From Nocardioides albus (lineage in GTDB: Bacteria; Actinomycetota; Actinomycetes; Propionibacteriales; Nocardioidaceae): a DNA stretch of 64,000 bases. The stretch spans positions 310,001 to 374,000 of the forward strand of contig NZ_BMQT01000004.1 in the NCBI RefSeq assembly GCF_014648255.1. The letters are read 5' to 3'. Under the pieces are notes generated by a model. That model made no database searches. It was not told where the DNA came from and was given only the letters and a program-made list of their open reading frames with translations. Positions 1-9,191 of this stretch are shown here, in pieces. The first letter of the stretch is position 1, and every line of letters starts with the position of its first letter. The translations under genes and the position numbers were made by a program.

Positions 1-164
1 CCGAGACACAACGGACGGGGAGTAATCCAGGGGATCCAGGGGCGTGACCGCCGAGCTGTGAGGGTAAGTAATAGCCCGTGTGTGGCGGGCCTCCGGGACC
101 AGCGAACCAGAACGCATCCGCGTGTGCGGGTGTGAAGAGTTCGTACGTCGGGAGGTGACCATCG

Positions 165-1406
165 ATGACCACACTGCAGCAGCCACAGCATCCTGTGCTG
201 GGCACTGTGGTCGCGATCACCGCCGCGCTGGGGCAGGTAGCGGACGCGAACCCTACGTTCATGGCCACCGACCAGAAGGCCGCGGCTCTTCTTGAGATCG
301 CCCGGGCGAAGGCCCAGTTGGCTGAGCTCGAGCTACGGGTGATCGCTGCCGCTGAGGACGTTGTCGCCGACGATGGCGCGCGGGACGTGGCGGCCTGGTT
401 GCATCACCACACCCACCAACGCCCCGAGGACCTGCGCGCCGACCTACGGCTCGCAACAGCGTTGGATCGGACCTACCACCTGGTTGCGGCAGCGATGCGC
501 GCAGGTGAATGCAACCCAGCCCAAGCCACCGTGATCGTCGCTGCCCTCGACGAACTGCCGGCCGATCTCGACCGCGAGGTTCGCGCGAAGGCTGAAGAGG
601 CCCTGGTCGGCTATGCCACCGAGCTCGGCCCGGCCCGGCTGCGGCGCCTCGGTCGCCGGATCCTGGACGTGATCGCCCCCGAGATCGCTGAGGCCGAAGA
701 GGCCAAACGGCTTGCGGCCGAGGAGGCCCACGCGCGGAAGAAGACCCGGCTGACCATGCGGCGTCTCGGGGACGGCACCACCCGGATCTCGGCGGTCGTC
801 CCGGACGCGGCCGCGGACCGGCTCGCGACCAACCTGGAAGCCTTCGCCTCACCCCGGCGCGATGACGGGACCCGGACCGAGACCGGAGACTACCTCCCCT
901 ACGACCGACGGCTGGGTCGCGCGTTCTGCCAGCTGCTCGAGACCCTGGACCCTGCCCGGTTGCCGATCCATGGCGGGGAGGCCACCACCATGATCGTGAC
1001 CATCGACCTCGACCAGCTCCGCACCGAGGCCGGGATCGGCCAGATCGTGGGCGGCAGCCCGATCACCGCAGCCGAAGCCCGACGGCTGGCCTGCACCGCC
1101 AACATCATCCCCGCCGTCCTCGGCGGCGCCTCCGAGGTCCTCGATCTTGGCCGGATGCAACGCTTCTTCACCGCCGCCCAGCGCCGCGCCCTGCTCCTAC
1201 GCTCGGCGACGTGCGAGGCCGAAGGGTGTGACATACCCGGAACCTGGGCTGAGGCCCACCACTGGCTCGCCTGGGCCCAAGGAGGGGCGACCGACATCGA
1301 CAACGCCGCACTGCTCTGCTCCCATCACCACCACCGCGCCCACGACACCGCCTACGTCCACGAGCGCCTCCCCAACGGCGACATCCGTTTCACCAGACGC
1401 AGATAG
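165..1406 (+). CDS. DUF222 / 13E12-type HNH endonuclease
   Basis: A 413-residue protein with the layout of the actinobacterial DUF222-HNH (13E12 repeat) family: a long charged helical N-terminal region (about 40-300) and a C-terminal HNH nuclease fold. The HNH part is visible as C350 and C355, the HH pair at 365-366, N380 and the His-rich stretch 387-391 ending HRAHD, which would hold the metal and act on DNA. Start ATG 165 is supported by GGAGGTGACC just upstream. Such genes are multicopy and scattered in actinobacterial genomes, and their biological role is unsettled; they are often treated as mobile or selfish nucleases. No partner gene adjoins it. Family assignment is firm; substrate and role are unknown. 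Confidence 0.9.
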   Translation: MTTLQQPQHPVLGTVVAITAALGQVADANPTFMATDQKAAALLEIARAKAQLAELELRVIAAAEDVVADDGARDVAAWLHHHTHQRPEDLRADLRLATALDRTYHLVAAAMRAGECNPAQATVIVAALDELPADLDREVRAKAEEALVGYATELGPARLRRLGRRILDVIAPEIAEAEEAKRLAAEEAHARKKTRLTMRRLGDGTTRISAVVPDAAADRLATNLEAFASPRRDDGTRTETGDYLPYDRRLGRAFCQLLETLDPARLPIHGGEATTMIVTIDLDQLRTEAGIGQIVGGSPITAAEARRLACTANIIPAVLGGASEVLDLGRMQRFFTAAQRRALLLRSATCEAEGCDIPGTWAEAHHWLAWAQGGATDIDNAALLCSHHHHRAHDTAYVHERLPNGDIRFTRRR

Positions 1407-1485
1407 GCCGATCGAGCACAGCCAGCATCGCAGTCGACTTCGACGGCCGCGACGGGACCGCGCACTGCTGACCCGTCGCGCGCCT

Positions 1486-2418
1486 TCACCCGATGCCGTT
1501 GTCGGCCAGGAACTCCTCGGCGACTGTGGCGGGGTCGGCCTTGTCGACCTGCACCTTGGCGAGCGCGTCGGCGAGGTTGTCGGTGGTCAGCGCCTCGGAG
1601 ACGGAGTTGAGGGCGGTCTCGGCGTCGTCGGTGAGGACCTCGGAACGGATCAGCGGCACCACGTTCTGGGCGAGGAAGAGGTTCTTCGGATCTTCCAGGA
1701 CCACCCAGTCGTTGGTCGGGATCGCCGAGTCCGTGGTGAAGACGTTGGCGACGTCGACGTCACCCTTCTTCAGCGCCGCGATGGTCAGCGGGCCGCCGGG
1801 GTCGGTCGGGGTGAGCTCCTTGAAGGTGACGCCGTAGGACTTCTCCAGACCGGGCACGCCCTGGGCACGTTTCTTGAACTCCGGGCTGGCGCCGAGAGTG
1901 AGGTCCTTGGCGACGGGTGCGAGGTCCTCGATGCTGGTCAGGGAGTACTTCTCGGCCGTCTCCTTGGTGACCGTCAACGAGTCCTTGTCCTCGGCGGCAG
2001 ACTGCGGAAGCGTCTGGCTGCCTTCCGGGAGAACGTCCTGGAGGGCGGTGTAGACGTCCTCGGGCGCGGAGACGCCCTCGGGCATGTTGCCCTCGGTCAG
2101 GTAGGAGAGCAGACCGCCGTTGTACTCGGGCAGCAGGTCGATGTCACCGCCCTTGAAGGCCTCCATGTAGACCTCGCGCGAGCCGATGTTGGGCTTGGTC
2201 TCGACCTCGACGCCCTCGGCCTCGAGAGCCTGGGCGTACATCTCCATCAACAGCTCGCTCTCCGGGAAGTTGGCAGAGCCGACGACGATCGTGCCGCCGT
2301 CCGACTCGGAGCCGGAGCCGGAGTCGGAGTCGAGCGGGTCGCCGCCACAGGCGGTCAGGGTGCCTGCCACGGCGATCGTCGCGAACAGGTACGCAGTGGT
2401 GCGGGTTCGGCGGGACAT
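1486..2418 (-). CDS. Osmoprotectant ABC transporter substrate-binding lipoprotein
   Basis: A 310-residue extracytoplasmic solute-binding protein of the OpuAC/OpuCC/OsmF class that captures quaternary ammonium osmolytes (glycine betaine, choline, carnitine) for an ABC importer. A lipoprotein signal peptide occupies residues 1-23, with lipobox LTAC and the acylated Cys at 24, followed by a Ser/Asp/Glu-rich linker. The mature part starts IVVGSANFPESELL, as in the OpuAC family, and contains the NIGSREV and LPEYNGG segments typical of betaine binders. It is the last gene of a minus-strand operon (ATPase, permease, permease, binding protein), 28 bp after the second permease. Specificity within quaternary amines cannot be read from sequence. 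Confidence 0.92.
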   Translation of the reverse strand: MSRRTRTTAYLFATIAVAGTLTACGGDPLDSDSGSGSESDGGTIVVGSANFPESELLMEMYAQALEAEGVEVETKPNIGSREVYMEAFKGGDIDLLPEYNGGLLSYLTEGNMPEGVSAPEDVYTALQDVLPEGSQTLPQSAAEDKDSLTVTKETAEKYSLTSIEDLAPVAKDLTLGASPEFKKRAQGVPGLEKSYGVTFKELTPTDPGGPLTIAALKKGDVDVANVFTTDSAIPTNDWVVLEDPKNLFLAQNVVPLIRSEVLTDDAETALNSVSEALTTDNLADALAKVQVDKADPATVAEEFLADNGIG

Positions 2419-2446
2419 CGGGATACCTCTCGGTTTGCGGGACTGT

Positions 2447-3160
2447 TCAGCCTGCGGGTTCGGGGTTGGGCTCGGGGTGGACGGTGGTCGGGCGGTTGCC
2501 GGCGCTGCGGGCGCCGACGCCCGGTGAGACGAGTAGACGCTGTGTCCCCGCGAGCGCGAGGTCGACCACGACAGCGAGCGCGGCGATCACGATCGCGCCG
2601 GCCACCACCTGGTCGTACTCGAGCGTCGCCAGCCCGTCGAAGAGATAGCGGCCGAGGCCGCCGAGACCGGCGTACGCAGCGATGGTCGCGGTCGAGATCA
2701 CCTGGAGGGTGGCGTTGCGCAGCCCGCCGACGATGATCGGCAGCGCGATCGGGACCTCGACGCGCCAGGCGATCTGGGGCTCGGTCATGCCGACGCCGCG
2801 CGCCGCGTCGACGGTCTCGTCGGCGACGGATCGGATCCCGGCGTACGTGGTGGCGAGGATGGGCGGGATCGCGAGCACGACCAGGGCGATCGTGACCGGG
2901 ACCAGGCCGATCCCGACGACTGCGAGCGCCAGCATGAGGACGCCCAGGGTCGGCAGCGCGCGCCCGGCGTTGCCCAGGTTGATGGCCAGCAGCGCACCAC
3001 GCCCGGTATGGCCGATCAGGAGGCCGATCGGGAACGCGATCACGGCAGCGATCAGCAGGGCGAGTGCGGTGTAGCCGAGGTGCTCGAGGATGCGCTGGGG
3101 AAACCCCTCAGGGTTGGTCAGCGACCAGTTCGCGGCGTCGAGCAGGTAGTCGAGACTCAT
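2447..3160 (-). CDS. Osmoprotectant ABC transporter permease (second)
   Basis: A 237-residue inner-membrane permease of the OpuCB/OpuCD (BPD transport, MetI-like) type with about five to six hydrophobic helices and the EAA-type loop near 125-155 (DAARGVGMTEPQIAWRVEVP, then LPIIVGGLRN), which docks on the ATPase. With the neighbouring permease it forms the transmembrane channel for osmolytes. It overlaps the upstream permease by 4 bp (3157-3160), indicating translational coupling. The C-terminus carries an extra basic and Pro-rich tail (about 215-237) not needed for the fold. Confidence 0.9.
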   Translation of the reverse strand: MSLDYLLDAANWSLTNPEGFPQRILEHLGYTALALLIAAVIAFPIGLLIGHTGRGALLAINLGNAGRALPTLGVLMLALAVVGIGLVPVTIALVVLAIPPILATTYAGIRSVADETVDAARGVGMTEPQIAWRVEVPIALPIIVGGLRNATLQVISTATIAAYAGLGGLGRYLFDGLATLEYDQVVAGAIVIAALAVVVDLALAGTQRLLVSPGVGARSAGNRPTTVHPEPNPEPAG

Positions 3161-3813
3161 CGCGCCCCCGCTCTCGCCCAGGGGGTCAGCCGGCGTTGGA
3201 CCGCGACGATGAGGAGGTCGGCGACGACCGCGAGCGCGACCGAGAGGACCAGCCCGATGACGATCGGCGGCAGGTAGAAGCCGAGCTGGAATCCTCGCGT
3301 GAACAGCTGGCCGAGACCGCCGATGCCGATCAGGGCAGCGACGCTGACCATGCTCACGTTGGCCACGGTCGCCACCCGCAGACCGGTCAGGATCACCGGC
3401 ATCGCCAGCGGCAGCTGGACGGTGAACCAGCGGCGTACGGGCCGATAGCCCATCGCGGAGGCCGCCTGCAGAACGGTCGGGTCGACGGCGTCGAGCCCGT
3501 CCGCGGTCGTGCGGACGAGTAGCGCGAGCGAGTAGAGCGTGAGCGCGATGACCACGTTGATCGGGTCGAGGACGCTGGTGCCGAGAAGTCCCGGGAGGAG
3601 CAGGAGCAGCGCCAGCGACGGGACCGTGTAGATCACGCTGCCGGCGGTGAGCGCCACGTGGCGCACCGGGCCGTAGCGGTGGACCAGGGCACCCAGCGGC
3701 AGCGCGAGGACGAACGCGATCGCCACCGGCAGCAGGGCGAGCCAGATGTGCTGGACGAGTGCGGTCAGGACGTCGTCACCGTTGGTGACGAGGTAGCTCC
3801 AGACCTCGCTCAC
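3157..3813 (-). CDS. Osmoprotectant ABC transporter permease (first)
   Basis: A 218-residue MetI-like permease, partner of the adjoining 237-residue permease. Hydrophobic helices span most of the chain, and the EAA loop is visible near 115-150 (QAASAMGYRPVRRWFTVQLP, then LAMPVILTGLRVATV). It overlaps the ATPase gene by 4 bp upstream and the other permease by 4 bp downstream, so the three are probably translated as a coupled unit. Two different permeases with one ATPase and one binding lipoprotein is the OpuC-type arrangement of Gram-positive bacteria. Confidence 0.9.
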   Translation of the reverse strand: MSEVWSYLVTNGDDVLTALVQHIWLALLPVAIAFVLALPLGALVHRYGPVRHVALTAGSVIYTVPSLALLLLLPGLLGTSVLDPINVVIALTLYSLALLVRTTADGLDAVDPTVLQAASAMGYRPVRRWFTVQLPLAMPVILTGLRVATVANVSMVSVAALIGIGGLGQLFTRGFQLGFYLPPIVIGLVLSVALAVVADLLIVAVQRRLTPWARAGAR

Positions 3814-4877
3814 CGGGCCTCCTCGGCCATGGCCAGCGCGGCGAGCCGCTCCCGCTGCTGGGAACGTACGCTGCCGGCCAGGTCCTCGAGCAGGACCAGT
3901 CCGTCGGCACGGCCCTCTGCGTCGACCCGCACCGCGGCACCCGCGGGCGAGAGGATGACCAGGTCGGTGACCGTACGCAGGTTGGCACCGTCACGGAAGG
4001 TTCCCTCGGTCGGGAGGAGCCCGTCGGCACCTCGCCAGCCCAGCGGCCGACCGTCGGGGTCGACCTCGAGGGCGAGCCCGTCGACGCCGTGGTCGATGGA
4101 CCTGAGCGTGATCTCGCTCCCGTCGGCGAACCCGAGGCCCCGGAAACCGCGGTCACGACCCACGAGCGAGGCGACGAAGTCGTCGGCCGGGGCAGCGAGG
4201 AGGTCGGCCGGTGGCGCGAACTGAGCCAGTCGGGCGCCCTGCGCGAAGACCGCCACCTCGTCCCCGAGCCGGATCGCCTCGTCGATGTCGTGGGTGACCA
4301 GGACGATCGTCTTGCCGAGCTCGCTCTGGAGCCTGAGCAGCTCCTGCTGGAGGTCGTCGCGCACGACCGGATCGACGGCGGAGAAGGGTTCGTCCATGAG
4401 GAGCACCGGAGGGTCGGCCGCGAGGGCGCGTGCGACACCGACGCGCTGCTGCTGGCCCCCGGAGAGCTGGGACGGGTAGCGCTCGCCGAGGTTGGCCGGG
4501 AGCCCGACGCGTTCGAGCAGCCCGAGGGCGCTCGTGCGTGCGTCCCGCCGGGTGACCCCCTGCAGGATCGGGACCGTGGCGACGTTGTCCAGGACCGTAC
4601 GGTGCGGGAAGAGCCCGGCGCCCTGGATCACGTAGCCGATCTCGCGTCGCAGCTCCGCCTCAGGGCGGCCGGTGACGTCGTCGCCGTCGATCAGGACCCG
4701 ACCCGAGGTCGGCTCGATCATCCGGTTGATCATCCGCAGCGCGGTCGTCTTGCCGCATCCCGAAGGCCCGACGAAGACGGTGATTTTCCCGGTCCCGACC
4801 TTCAAGGAGAGGTCTTCCACCGCAACGGTGCCGTCCGGATAGCGCTTGGTCACGCTCTCGAACTCGATCACAGCCAC
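3810..4877 (-). CDS. Osmoprotectant ABC transporter ATP-binding protein
   Basis: A 355-residue ATPase that powers the quaternary-amine importer. Walker [10 protein letters not shown] at 37-45, ABC signature LSGGQ at 138-142 and Walker B VLLMDEP at 158-164 are intact. Residues after about 235 form an extra domain in the place of the tandem CBS modules of OpuCA/OpuAA-type ATPases, but no clear CBS pattern can be read, so it may be a diverged sensor domain. First gene of the four-gene minus-strand operon; the 197 bp before it (4878-5074) should hold the promoter, and I saw no convincing operator there. Confidence 0.92.
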   Translation of the reverse strand: MAVIEFESVTKRYPDGTVAVEDLSLKVGTGKITVFVGPSGCGKTTALRMINRMIEPTSGRVLIDGDDVTGRPEAELRREIGYVIQGAGLFPHRTVLDNVATVPILQGVTRRDARTSALGLLERVGLPANLGERYPSQLSGGQQQRVGVARALAADPPVLLMDEPFSAVDPVVRDDLQQELLRLQSELGKTIVLVTHDIDEAIRLGDEVAVFAQGARLAQFAPPADLLAAPADDFVASLVGRDRGFRGLGFADGSEITLRSIDHGVDGLALEVDPDGRPLGWRGADGLLPTEGTFRDGANLRTVTDLVILSPAGAAVRVDAEGRADGLVLLEDLAGSVRSQQRERLAALAMAEEAR

Positions 4878-5074
4878 CGCTCCTGTCTGTCGTTCTCCAC
4901 CTGCGGACGCCGTTGCGCAAGATCTTCAGCCTGCCAGATCGCTGGACGGAACCGAAGGAATTAAGCGCACAGGCGAACGGAGTCTGCTGTCCCGGTCTCT
5001 GTTGGCGAATCTGCCACATCCGGCCCGTCCTGGCGGTGAACCAGGACCCCGGCGGCGCGATGTCGCGGCGTGGC

Positions 5075-5608
5075 TCAGTCCTCGAGCGGACGCAGCTCGT
5101 CGGCGTAGGAGACCGAGACGCGGCGCATCACGCCGTCGTCGCTGATCGCGTACTGCCCCATCCGCCACAGCGGCGGTGAGTACGCGTGGATCGAGACCGA
5201 GCCGTCGACCGCACCGCTCATCCGGTGGATGTGGTCGGGTCCGAACCCGAAGCTGCGACCCGAGCCGATCTCCCGTTGCACGGGCTCGCCGCCGAACCTC
5301 GGCTGCTGCTCGTAGACCGCTCCGTGGGTCACCGCGACCGCGCCCGAGGAGATGTCGTGGTCGTGCCAGCCGGTGTCGTCGACCGTGTTCCAGCACAGCA
5401 GCCAGACGTCGATGTCCTTGTCGCGGTAGAGCGAGGCGTAGTGGCGCCCGCCGGTGTCGTGGCGGACCAGGTGCGCCCACCGCTCGGGGTGTGCGGCGAG
5501 CTCGTCGACCCAGGCGCGCAGCTCGCCGGGAGCGAGCTGCCGTCCCGGTAGATCGGGCAGGTCCGCGTCGCTCAGTAGCGTGTCCACGGTCGGCTCGGTG
5601 ATCGTCAT
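5075..5608 (-). CDS. Cysteine dioxygenase family protein
   Basis: A 177-residue cupin protein of the type I cysteine dioxygenase family, which uses non-haem iron and O2 to oxidise the thiol of cysteine or a related thiol acid to the sulfinate. The 3-His iron site is readable: H82 and H84 in WHDHD and a third His in FGPDHIHRM (H127 or H129). Residues 86-115 form the second cupin strand set. It overlaps the upstream amidohydrolase gene by 4 bp (5605-5608), so the two are probably co-translated. Bacterial members act on cysteine or 3-mercaptopropionate; the substrate is not decided here. Confidence 0.85.
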   Translation of the reverse strand: MTITEPTVDTLLSDADLPDLPGRQLAPGELRAWVDELAAHPERWAHLVRHDTGGRHYASLYRDKDIDVWLLCWNTVDDTGWHDHDISSGAVAVTHGAVYEQQPRFGGEPVQREIGSGRSFGFGPDHIHRMSGAVDGSVSIHAYSPPLWRMGQYAISDDGVMRRVSVSYADELRPLED

Positions 5609-6504
5609 CGGTCTCCTCCGGTGAGCAGGTGGTGCGGGTTGGCGACGAAGATCGCCCGGCTCAGGGCCTCGCCGAGGCCGGGATCGGTCGGCTCGGCGTA
5701 CGGGCGGTCCGAGCCGTTCACGAGGGGGTCGACACCGACGACGCGTGACATCGCGTCGATCGCCTGGGTGCCGTAGGACGAGGTCTCGTAGTAGACATGC
5801 CGGTCGACGGCGCCGAGGTCACCGCCGCGCTGCCCGAGGCGCTCGTGATGAAGTGGCGCCAGACCGGCCAGGGCTACGAACGCGATCCGCAGGGTCGGCA
5901 GCAGTGACCGGCCGGCGACGTGCCAGGAGTGCCAGGCAGCGCTCTGCTGGGCGACGTACGAGGTCAGGGCGGGCCACCACCCGGGAACGGCGCCTGCGTG
6001 GCTGGCCGCGGTGCTCGCGGGGCCCGGGTGGACGAGGACGGGCAGGCCGGCCTGCTGGGCCGTCGTGAGCACCGGAGCGAGTGTTTCGAGCGCGGCCGGG
6101 GTCGCCAGCGCCGTCGCCGGGACCTGGAGGCCGTGGACGTGGTCGTGAGCCAGGGTCTTCGCGAGCTCGTCGAGGTCCGGGTCGACGAGCGCCGGCGCTG
6201 CCCACAGCCCGTACTCGGCGGGCAGGTCGTCGGCGAAGCCGTGCCAGGCGTCCAGCAGCGGGCGTGCCTCGTCCGCGGGGAGGGACTCGATCCCCAGCGG
6301 GCTGGAGAGGGACAGCAGTACGAGGCCGTCCTCCCGCGCCGCACGGCTGGTGAGGTCGTGATCTGCAGGGTCGACGGAGTAGGGCGGCTCTCCGTCGAGA
6401 TGGAGCACCCAGCCGTCGAGACATGGAGCCTGCTTCCGGCGGCGCAGCTCCTCGACCAGCGCCGGCGGCCACAGGTGCTGGTGGACATCGACGGGACGCT
6501 TCAT
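5605..6504 (-). CDS. Amidohydrolase family protein (TIM-barrel)
   Basis: A 299-residue metal-dependent hydrolase. The first metal-ligand motif of the amidohydrolase superfamily is present at D6-V7-H8-Q9-H10; a later His (VLVHPGP, about residue 158) and the NGSDRPYAEP segment near 265-272 (candidate active-site Asp) fit the ACMSD/amidohydrolase-2 clan. It is the first gene of a two-gene unit with cysteine dioxygenase, suggesting a role in sulfur-amino-acid or thiol-acid breakdown, but the substrate cannot be inferred. The ATG at 6502-6504 is followed upstream by an AT-rich divergent promoter region. Confidence 0.75.
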   Translation of the reverse strand: MKRPVDVHQHLWPPALVEELRRRKQAPCLDGWVLHLDGEPPYSVDPADHDLTSRAAREDGLVLLSLSSPLGIESLPADEARPLLDAWHGFADDLPAEYGLWAAPALVDPDLDELAKTLAHDHVHGLQVPATALATPAALETLAPVLTTAQQAGLPVLVHPGPASTAASHAGAVPGWWPALTSYVAQQSAAWHSWHVAGRSLLPTLRIAFVALAGLAPLHHERLGQRGGDLGAVDRHVYYETSSYGTQAIDAMSRVVGVDPLVNGSDRPYAEPTDPGLGEALSRAIFVANPHHLLTGGDR

Positions 6505-6511
6505 GGGCTAA

Positions 6512-6528
6512 GTCAATAAGATTAGTTG
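6512..6528. promoter_or_regulatory. AT-rich divergent promoter region with short palindrome
   Basis: Between the divergent amidohydrolase and oxidoreductase genes lies an AT-rich stretch in otherwise GC-rich DNA. It contains TCAA-N9-TTGA, a short inverted repeat overlapping TAAGAT, a plausible -10 box. A regulator-binding site is possible but unproven. Confidence 0.3.
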
Positions 6529-6569
6529 AGATTAAGCAAGCCTGCCCGCCCATGGGGCACCATGGCGGG

Positions 6570-7586
6570 ATGACCGATACGAACACCCAGATCCTGCTCC
6601 GCGCCCGCCCGGTCGGCGAGCCCGCGGCCGAAGACTTCTCGATCGTCTCCTCCGAGGTGCCGACGCCCGGGGAGGGCGAGGTGCTGCTGCGTACGAAGTT
6701 CCTCTCGCTCGACCCCTACATGCGCGGCCGGATGAGCGACGCGCCGTCATACGCCGCACCGACGGCGCTGGGCGACGTGCTGCCCGGCGCGACGGTCGCC
6801 GAGGTGGTGGAGTCGCGCGACCCGTCGCGTGCCGTGGGCGATGTGGTCCTGGCGTACGGAGGCTGGCAGTCGTTCTCCGTCGCGCCGGCCGCGCACACCC
6901 GCCGGCTCGACCCGTCCGTCGCCCCGGTCTCGACCGCGCTGGGGGTCCTGGGGATGCCGGGGTTCACGGCGTACGCGGGGCTGACGCAGATCGGGCAGCC
7001 GAAGCCCGGCGAGACCGTCGTGGTGGCCGCCGCGACCGGCCCTGTGGGCGCCACGGTCGGGCAGATCGCGAAGATTCTCGGCTGCCGTGCTGTCGGGATC
7101 GCCGGCGGACCGGAGAAGGTCGCGCACCTGACCGAGCTCGGCTTCGACGCCGCGCTCGACCACCGCGCGCCCGACTTCAAGGACCAGCTGAAGGCGGCCG
7201 TGCCCGACGGGATCGACATCTACTTCGAGAACGTCGGCGGGCACGTGTGGAACGCGGTGCTGCCGCGGCTCAACAAGTTCGCCCGGGTGCCGGTCTGCGG
7301 GATCGTCGCCCACTACAACGACACCGCCGCGCCCGAGGGGCCCGACCGTGCGCCCGGGCTGATGCGGCACGTGCTCAACAAGTCCCTGCTGATCAGGGGC
7401 TTCATCCAGACCGAGTTCGTCCGTGACCACGAGGAGACCTTCCTCGCCGAAGCTGCCGGCTGGCTGGCCGACGGCAGGCTCCGCTACCGCGAGGACATCA
7501 CTAAGGGTCTAGAGAACGCGCCTGCCGCGTTCAACCGGATGCTTCGGGGTCAGAACTTCGGTAAGACGGTGATCGAGGTCAGCTGA
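6570..7586 (+). CDS. NADP-dependent MDR oxidoreductase (zinc-independent)
   Basis: A 338-residue medium-chain dehydrogenase/reductase of the leukotriene-B4-dehydrogenase/CurA-like class, which reduces alpha,beta-unsaturated ketones or aldehydes with NADPH. The N-terminal substrate-entry motif LDPYMRGRM is at 48-55 and the Rossmann nucleotide loop AATGPVGATVGQ at 154-165. The Cys ligands of zinc-type alcohol dehydrogenases are absent. Start ATG 6570 is chosen because MTDTNTQILLRARPVGEP begins the conserved N-terminus; an in-frame ATG at 6552 and further upstream codons would add unconserved residues overlapping the divergent gene. Its stop directly abuts the stop of the convergent lytic transglycosylase gene. 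Confidence 0.88.
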   Translation: MTDTNTQILLRARPVGEPAAEDFSIVSSEVPTPGEGEVLLRTKFLSLDPYMRGRMSDAPSYAAPTALGDVLPGATVAEVVESRDPSRAVGDVVLAYGGWQSFSVAPAAHTRRLDPSVAPVSTALGVLGMPGFTAYAGLTQIGQPKPGETVVVAAATGPVGATVGQIAKILGCRAVGIAGGPEKVAHLTELGFDAALDHRAPDFKDQLKAAVPDGIDIYFENVGGHVWNAVLPRLNKFARVPVCGIVAHYNDTAAPEGPDRAPGLMRHVLNKSLLIRGFIQTEFVRDHEETFLAEAAGWLADGRLRYREDITKGLENAPAAFNRMLRGQNFGKTVIEVS

Positions 7587-8996
7587 TCATGAGGCCGGCG
7601 GGGCGGTCGCAGGATCCGTCTCGTCGGCACCATCGGTCGCGGTGTCCTCCGGCGGAGTGTCCTCCGGTGGAGTCTGCGCATCCTCGTCCTTCGGCTCTGG
7701 AAGGTCGTTGAAGGCTGGGTCTTCCGAGAGGGCGAGGGTGCGCAGGTGTTCCCTGATTGCCAAGTCCGTTGGCATCGTCGTCTCAGGTTCGAACTCGGCG
7801 ATGCAGTTGGCGATCACGGCGTCGTAGGTGGCCGAGCCTGCCGTCACGAAGTCCTCTCCATACACGGCGATCGTTGCCGTCTTGCAAGGCTCCGCGAGGG
7901 TCGTAGTAGTCGCGGCATCGGGGGGCGGGGTGGGTGTCGGTGTCGGTGTAGGCGTGGGGGTCGGCTTCGTCGTTCCGTCTCCCGACCCGTCTGTGCCGGT
8001 GTCCGAGTCAGTGTCATCGGCGTCCGCGGGCTTGCTCGGAGCAGGTGCGGGGGTCGGAGTAGGCGCCGGAGGCTTAGGAGCGGCCTTGGGGGCGGACTTG
8101 GTCTCCGACTTCGGCGCCGGCGCGACGGTGTTCGGGGTGCGCGGGAGGGCGGACGCGTTGGGCCTCATCGAAGAGGGGGACCCGGCGTCGACGCTCGGCG
8201 CTCCGGGGAACTCCCCGGCGCGGTACTGGGCCGCGATCTTCAGCACGGCCTCGACGTACGTGTCGCTCTGGTTGTAGCGGTAGACGGCGGCGTTGGCACC
8301 GGAGCTGGTGCTGACGTCGTCGGTGCCGGCGCACAGGAACGCCGCCGTGGCGACGGCGGCGTCGTCGATGTCCTGCGGGTCGCGGCGGTTGTCGCCGTCG
8401 CCGTCGGCGCCCGCGAAGGTCCAGGTGGACGGGATGAACTGCATCGGGCCGACCGCGTGGTCGTAGACGGTGTCGTGGTCGTAGAGACCGTTGTCGGTGT
8501 CGCGGATCGCCGCGTAGTTGCCCGCGCCGTTGAGCTGCGGGCCGATGATCGCGGGGATGGCGAGGCCGTGCGAGTTGAGCGCGCTACCGCTGAAGCGGCC
8601 GTGGTTGCTCTCGACCATGCCGATCGCGGCGACCAGCGCCCAGTCGAGGCGGCAGGTGCCGTCGGCGGCGTTGAGCACGGTCGACGAGCGCTGGTACGCA
8701 GCCAGGGCCACCGGCGGGATCGACAGCTCCTCGGCGTTGGCGGCCAGCTTCACCGCGTCGGTCGGGGTCAGGTTCTTCACCCCGCCGAGGCCGCCGGAGA
8801 TGCCCAGCGGGTCCTGCAGAACTCCGGGGTCGGGGAGACCAGGCTGCTGATGACCGGTGTCGAGGTTGCTCTCGTTCGGGGCCAGGAACGCGAAGGCAGC
8901 GGTCAGCGCGACGGCGGCGACGGCCCTCGGCCCGAGGCTGGTCAGCGCCACGGTGCTGATGCTTCTGCCCGAGATCTTTCGGGATCGTTTGGTCAC
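7587..8996 (-). CDS. Secreted MltB-like lytic transglycosylase with Pro/Thr-rich tail
   Basis: A 469-residue exported peptidoglycan lyase. A basic N-region and hydrophobic segment (about 23-40) act as signal or anchor. The SLT_2-type catalytic domain covers about 75-275: catalytic Glu is E129 in GMVESNHGRF, followed by AVGPMQFIPSTW and an EF-hand-like acidic loop DGDGDNRRDPQD, which is frequent in actinobacterial members. After residue 280 the chain is low-complexity (PAPTPTP, then acidic Thr/Glu/Pro runs), probably a wall-spanning spacer. A Cys at about 368 in that region (EPCKTA) and another at about 390 may pair. The GTG start is preceded by AAGGTGAGAG as ribosome-binding site. Confidence 0.87.
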   Translation of the reverse strand: MTKRSRKISGRSISTVALTSLGPRAVAAVALTAAFAFLAPNESNLDTGHQQPGLPDPGVLQDPLGISGGLGGVKNLTPTDAVKLAANAEELSIPPVALAAYQRSSTVLNAADGTCRLDWALVAAIGMVESNHGRFSGSALNSHGLAIPAIIGPQLNGAGNYAAIRDTDNGLYDHDTVYDHAVGPMQFIPSTWTFAGADGDGDNRRDPQDIDDAAVATAAFLCAGTDDVSTSSGANAAVYRYNQSDTYVEAVLKIAAQYRAGEFPGAPSVDAGSPSSMRPNASALPRTPNTVAPAPKSETKSAPKAAPKPPAPTPTPAPAPSKPADADDTDSDTGTDGSGDGTTKPTPTPTPTPTPTPPPDAATTTTLAEPCKTATIAVYGEDFVTAGSATYDAVIANCIAEFEPETTMPTDLAIREHLRTLALSEDPAFNDLPEPKDEDAQTPPEDTPPEDTATDGADETDPATAPPAS

Positions 8997-9103
8997 GCCG
9001 CTCTCACCTTCTTACACGCGTGGGGTACGTGTCTGCACCCCGAGCCTACCCAGGTATTGCAGTCCCGCACCCGGCAATATGAAATCCAGCCGTTGTGACG
9101 AAA

Positions 9104-9145
9104 GGACACCAACGTTGGGGAAACATGACGTTGGGTTGGTGTTCC
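9104..9145. promoter_or_regulatory. Inverted repeat between divergent genes
   Basis: GGACACCAAC and its near-complement GTTGGTGT-T-CC flank a second pair of CAACGTTG/ACGTTGG elements between the divergent transglycosylase and membrane-protein genes. It could be an operator or an RNA hairpin in the transglycosylase leader. I could not match it to a c-di-AMP riboswitch. Confidence 0.3.
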
Positions 9146-9191
9146 CCTCGTCGCCACTCGGTCTCACCCTCCGGCTGTCACGCTGGAGGGC

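Noticed and set aside
165..1406. HNH gene as part of an insertion sequence or intein
   Set aside because: No terminal repeats, transposase or host-gene interruption are seen around it.
1147..2736. Long plus-strand frame of 529 codons opposite the osmoprotectant operon
   Set aside because: It runs antisense to the binding-protein and permease genes, is rich in Arg/Gly/Val as mirror frames in GC-rich DNA are, and matches no family.
8997..9191. c-di-AMP (ydaO-type) riboswitch before the lytic transglycosylase
   Set aside because: Cell-wall hydrolase genes of actinobacteria often have one, but I could not find its conserved loops; only a simple inverted repeat is visible.
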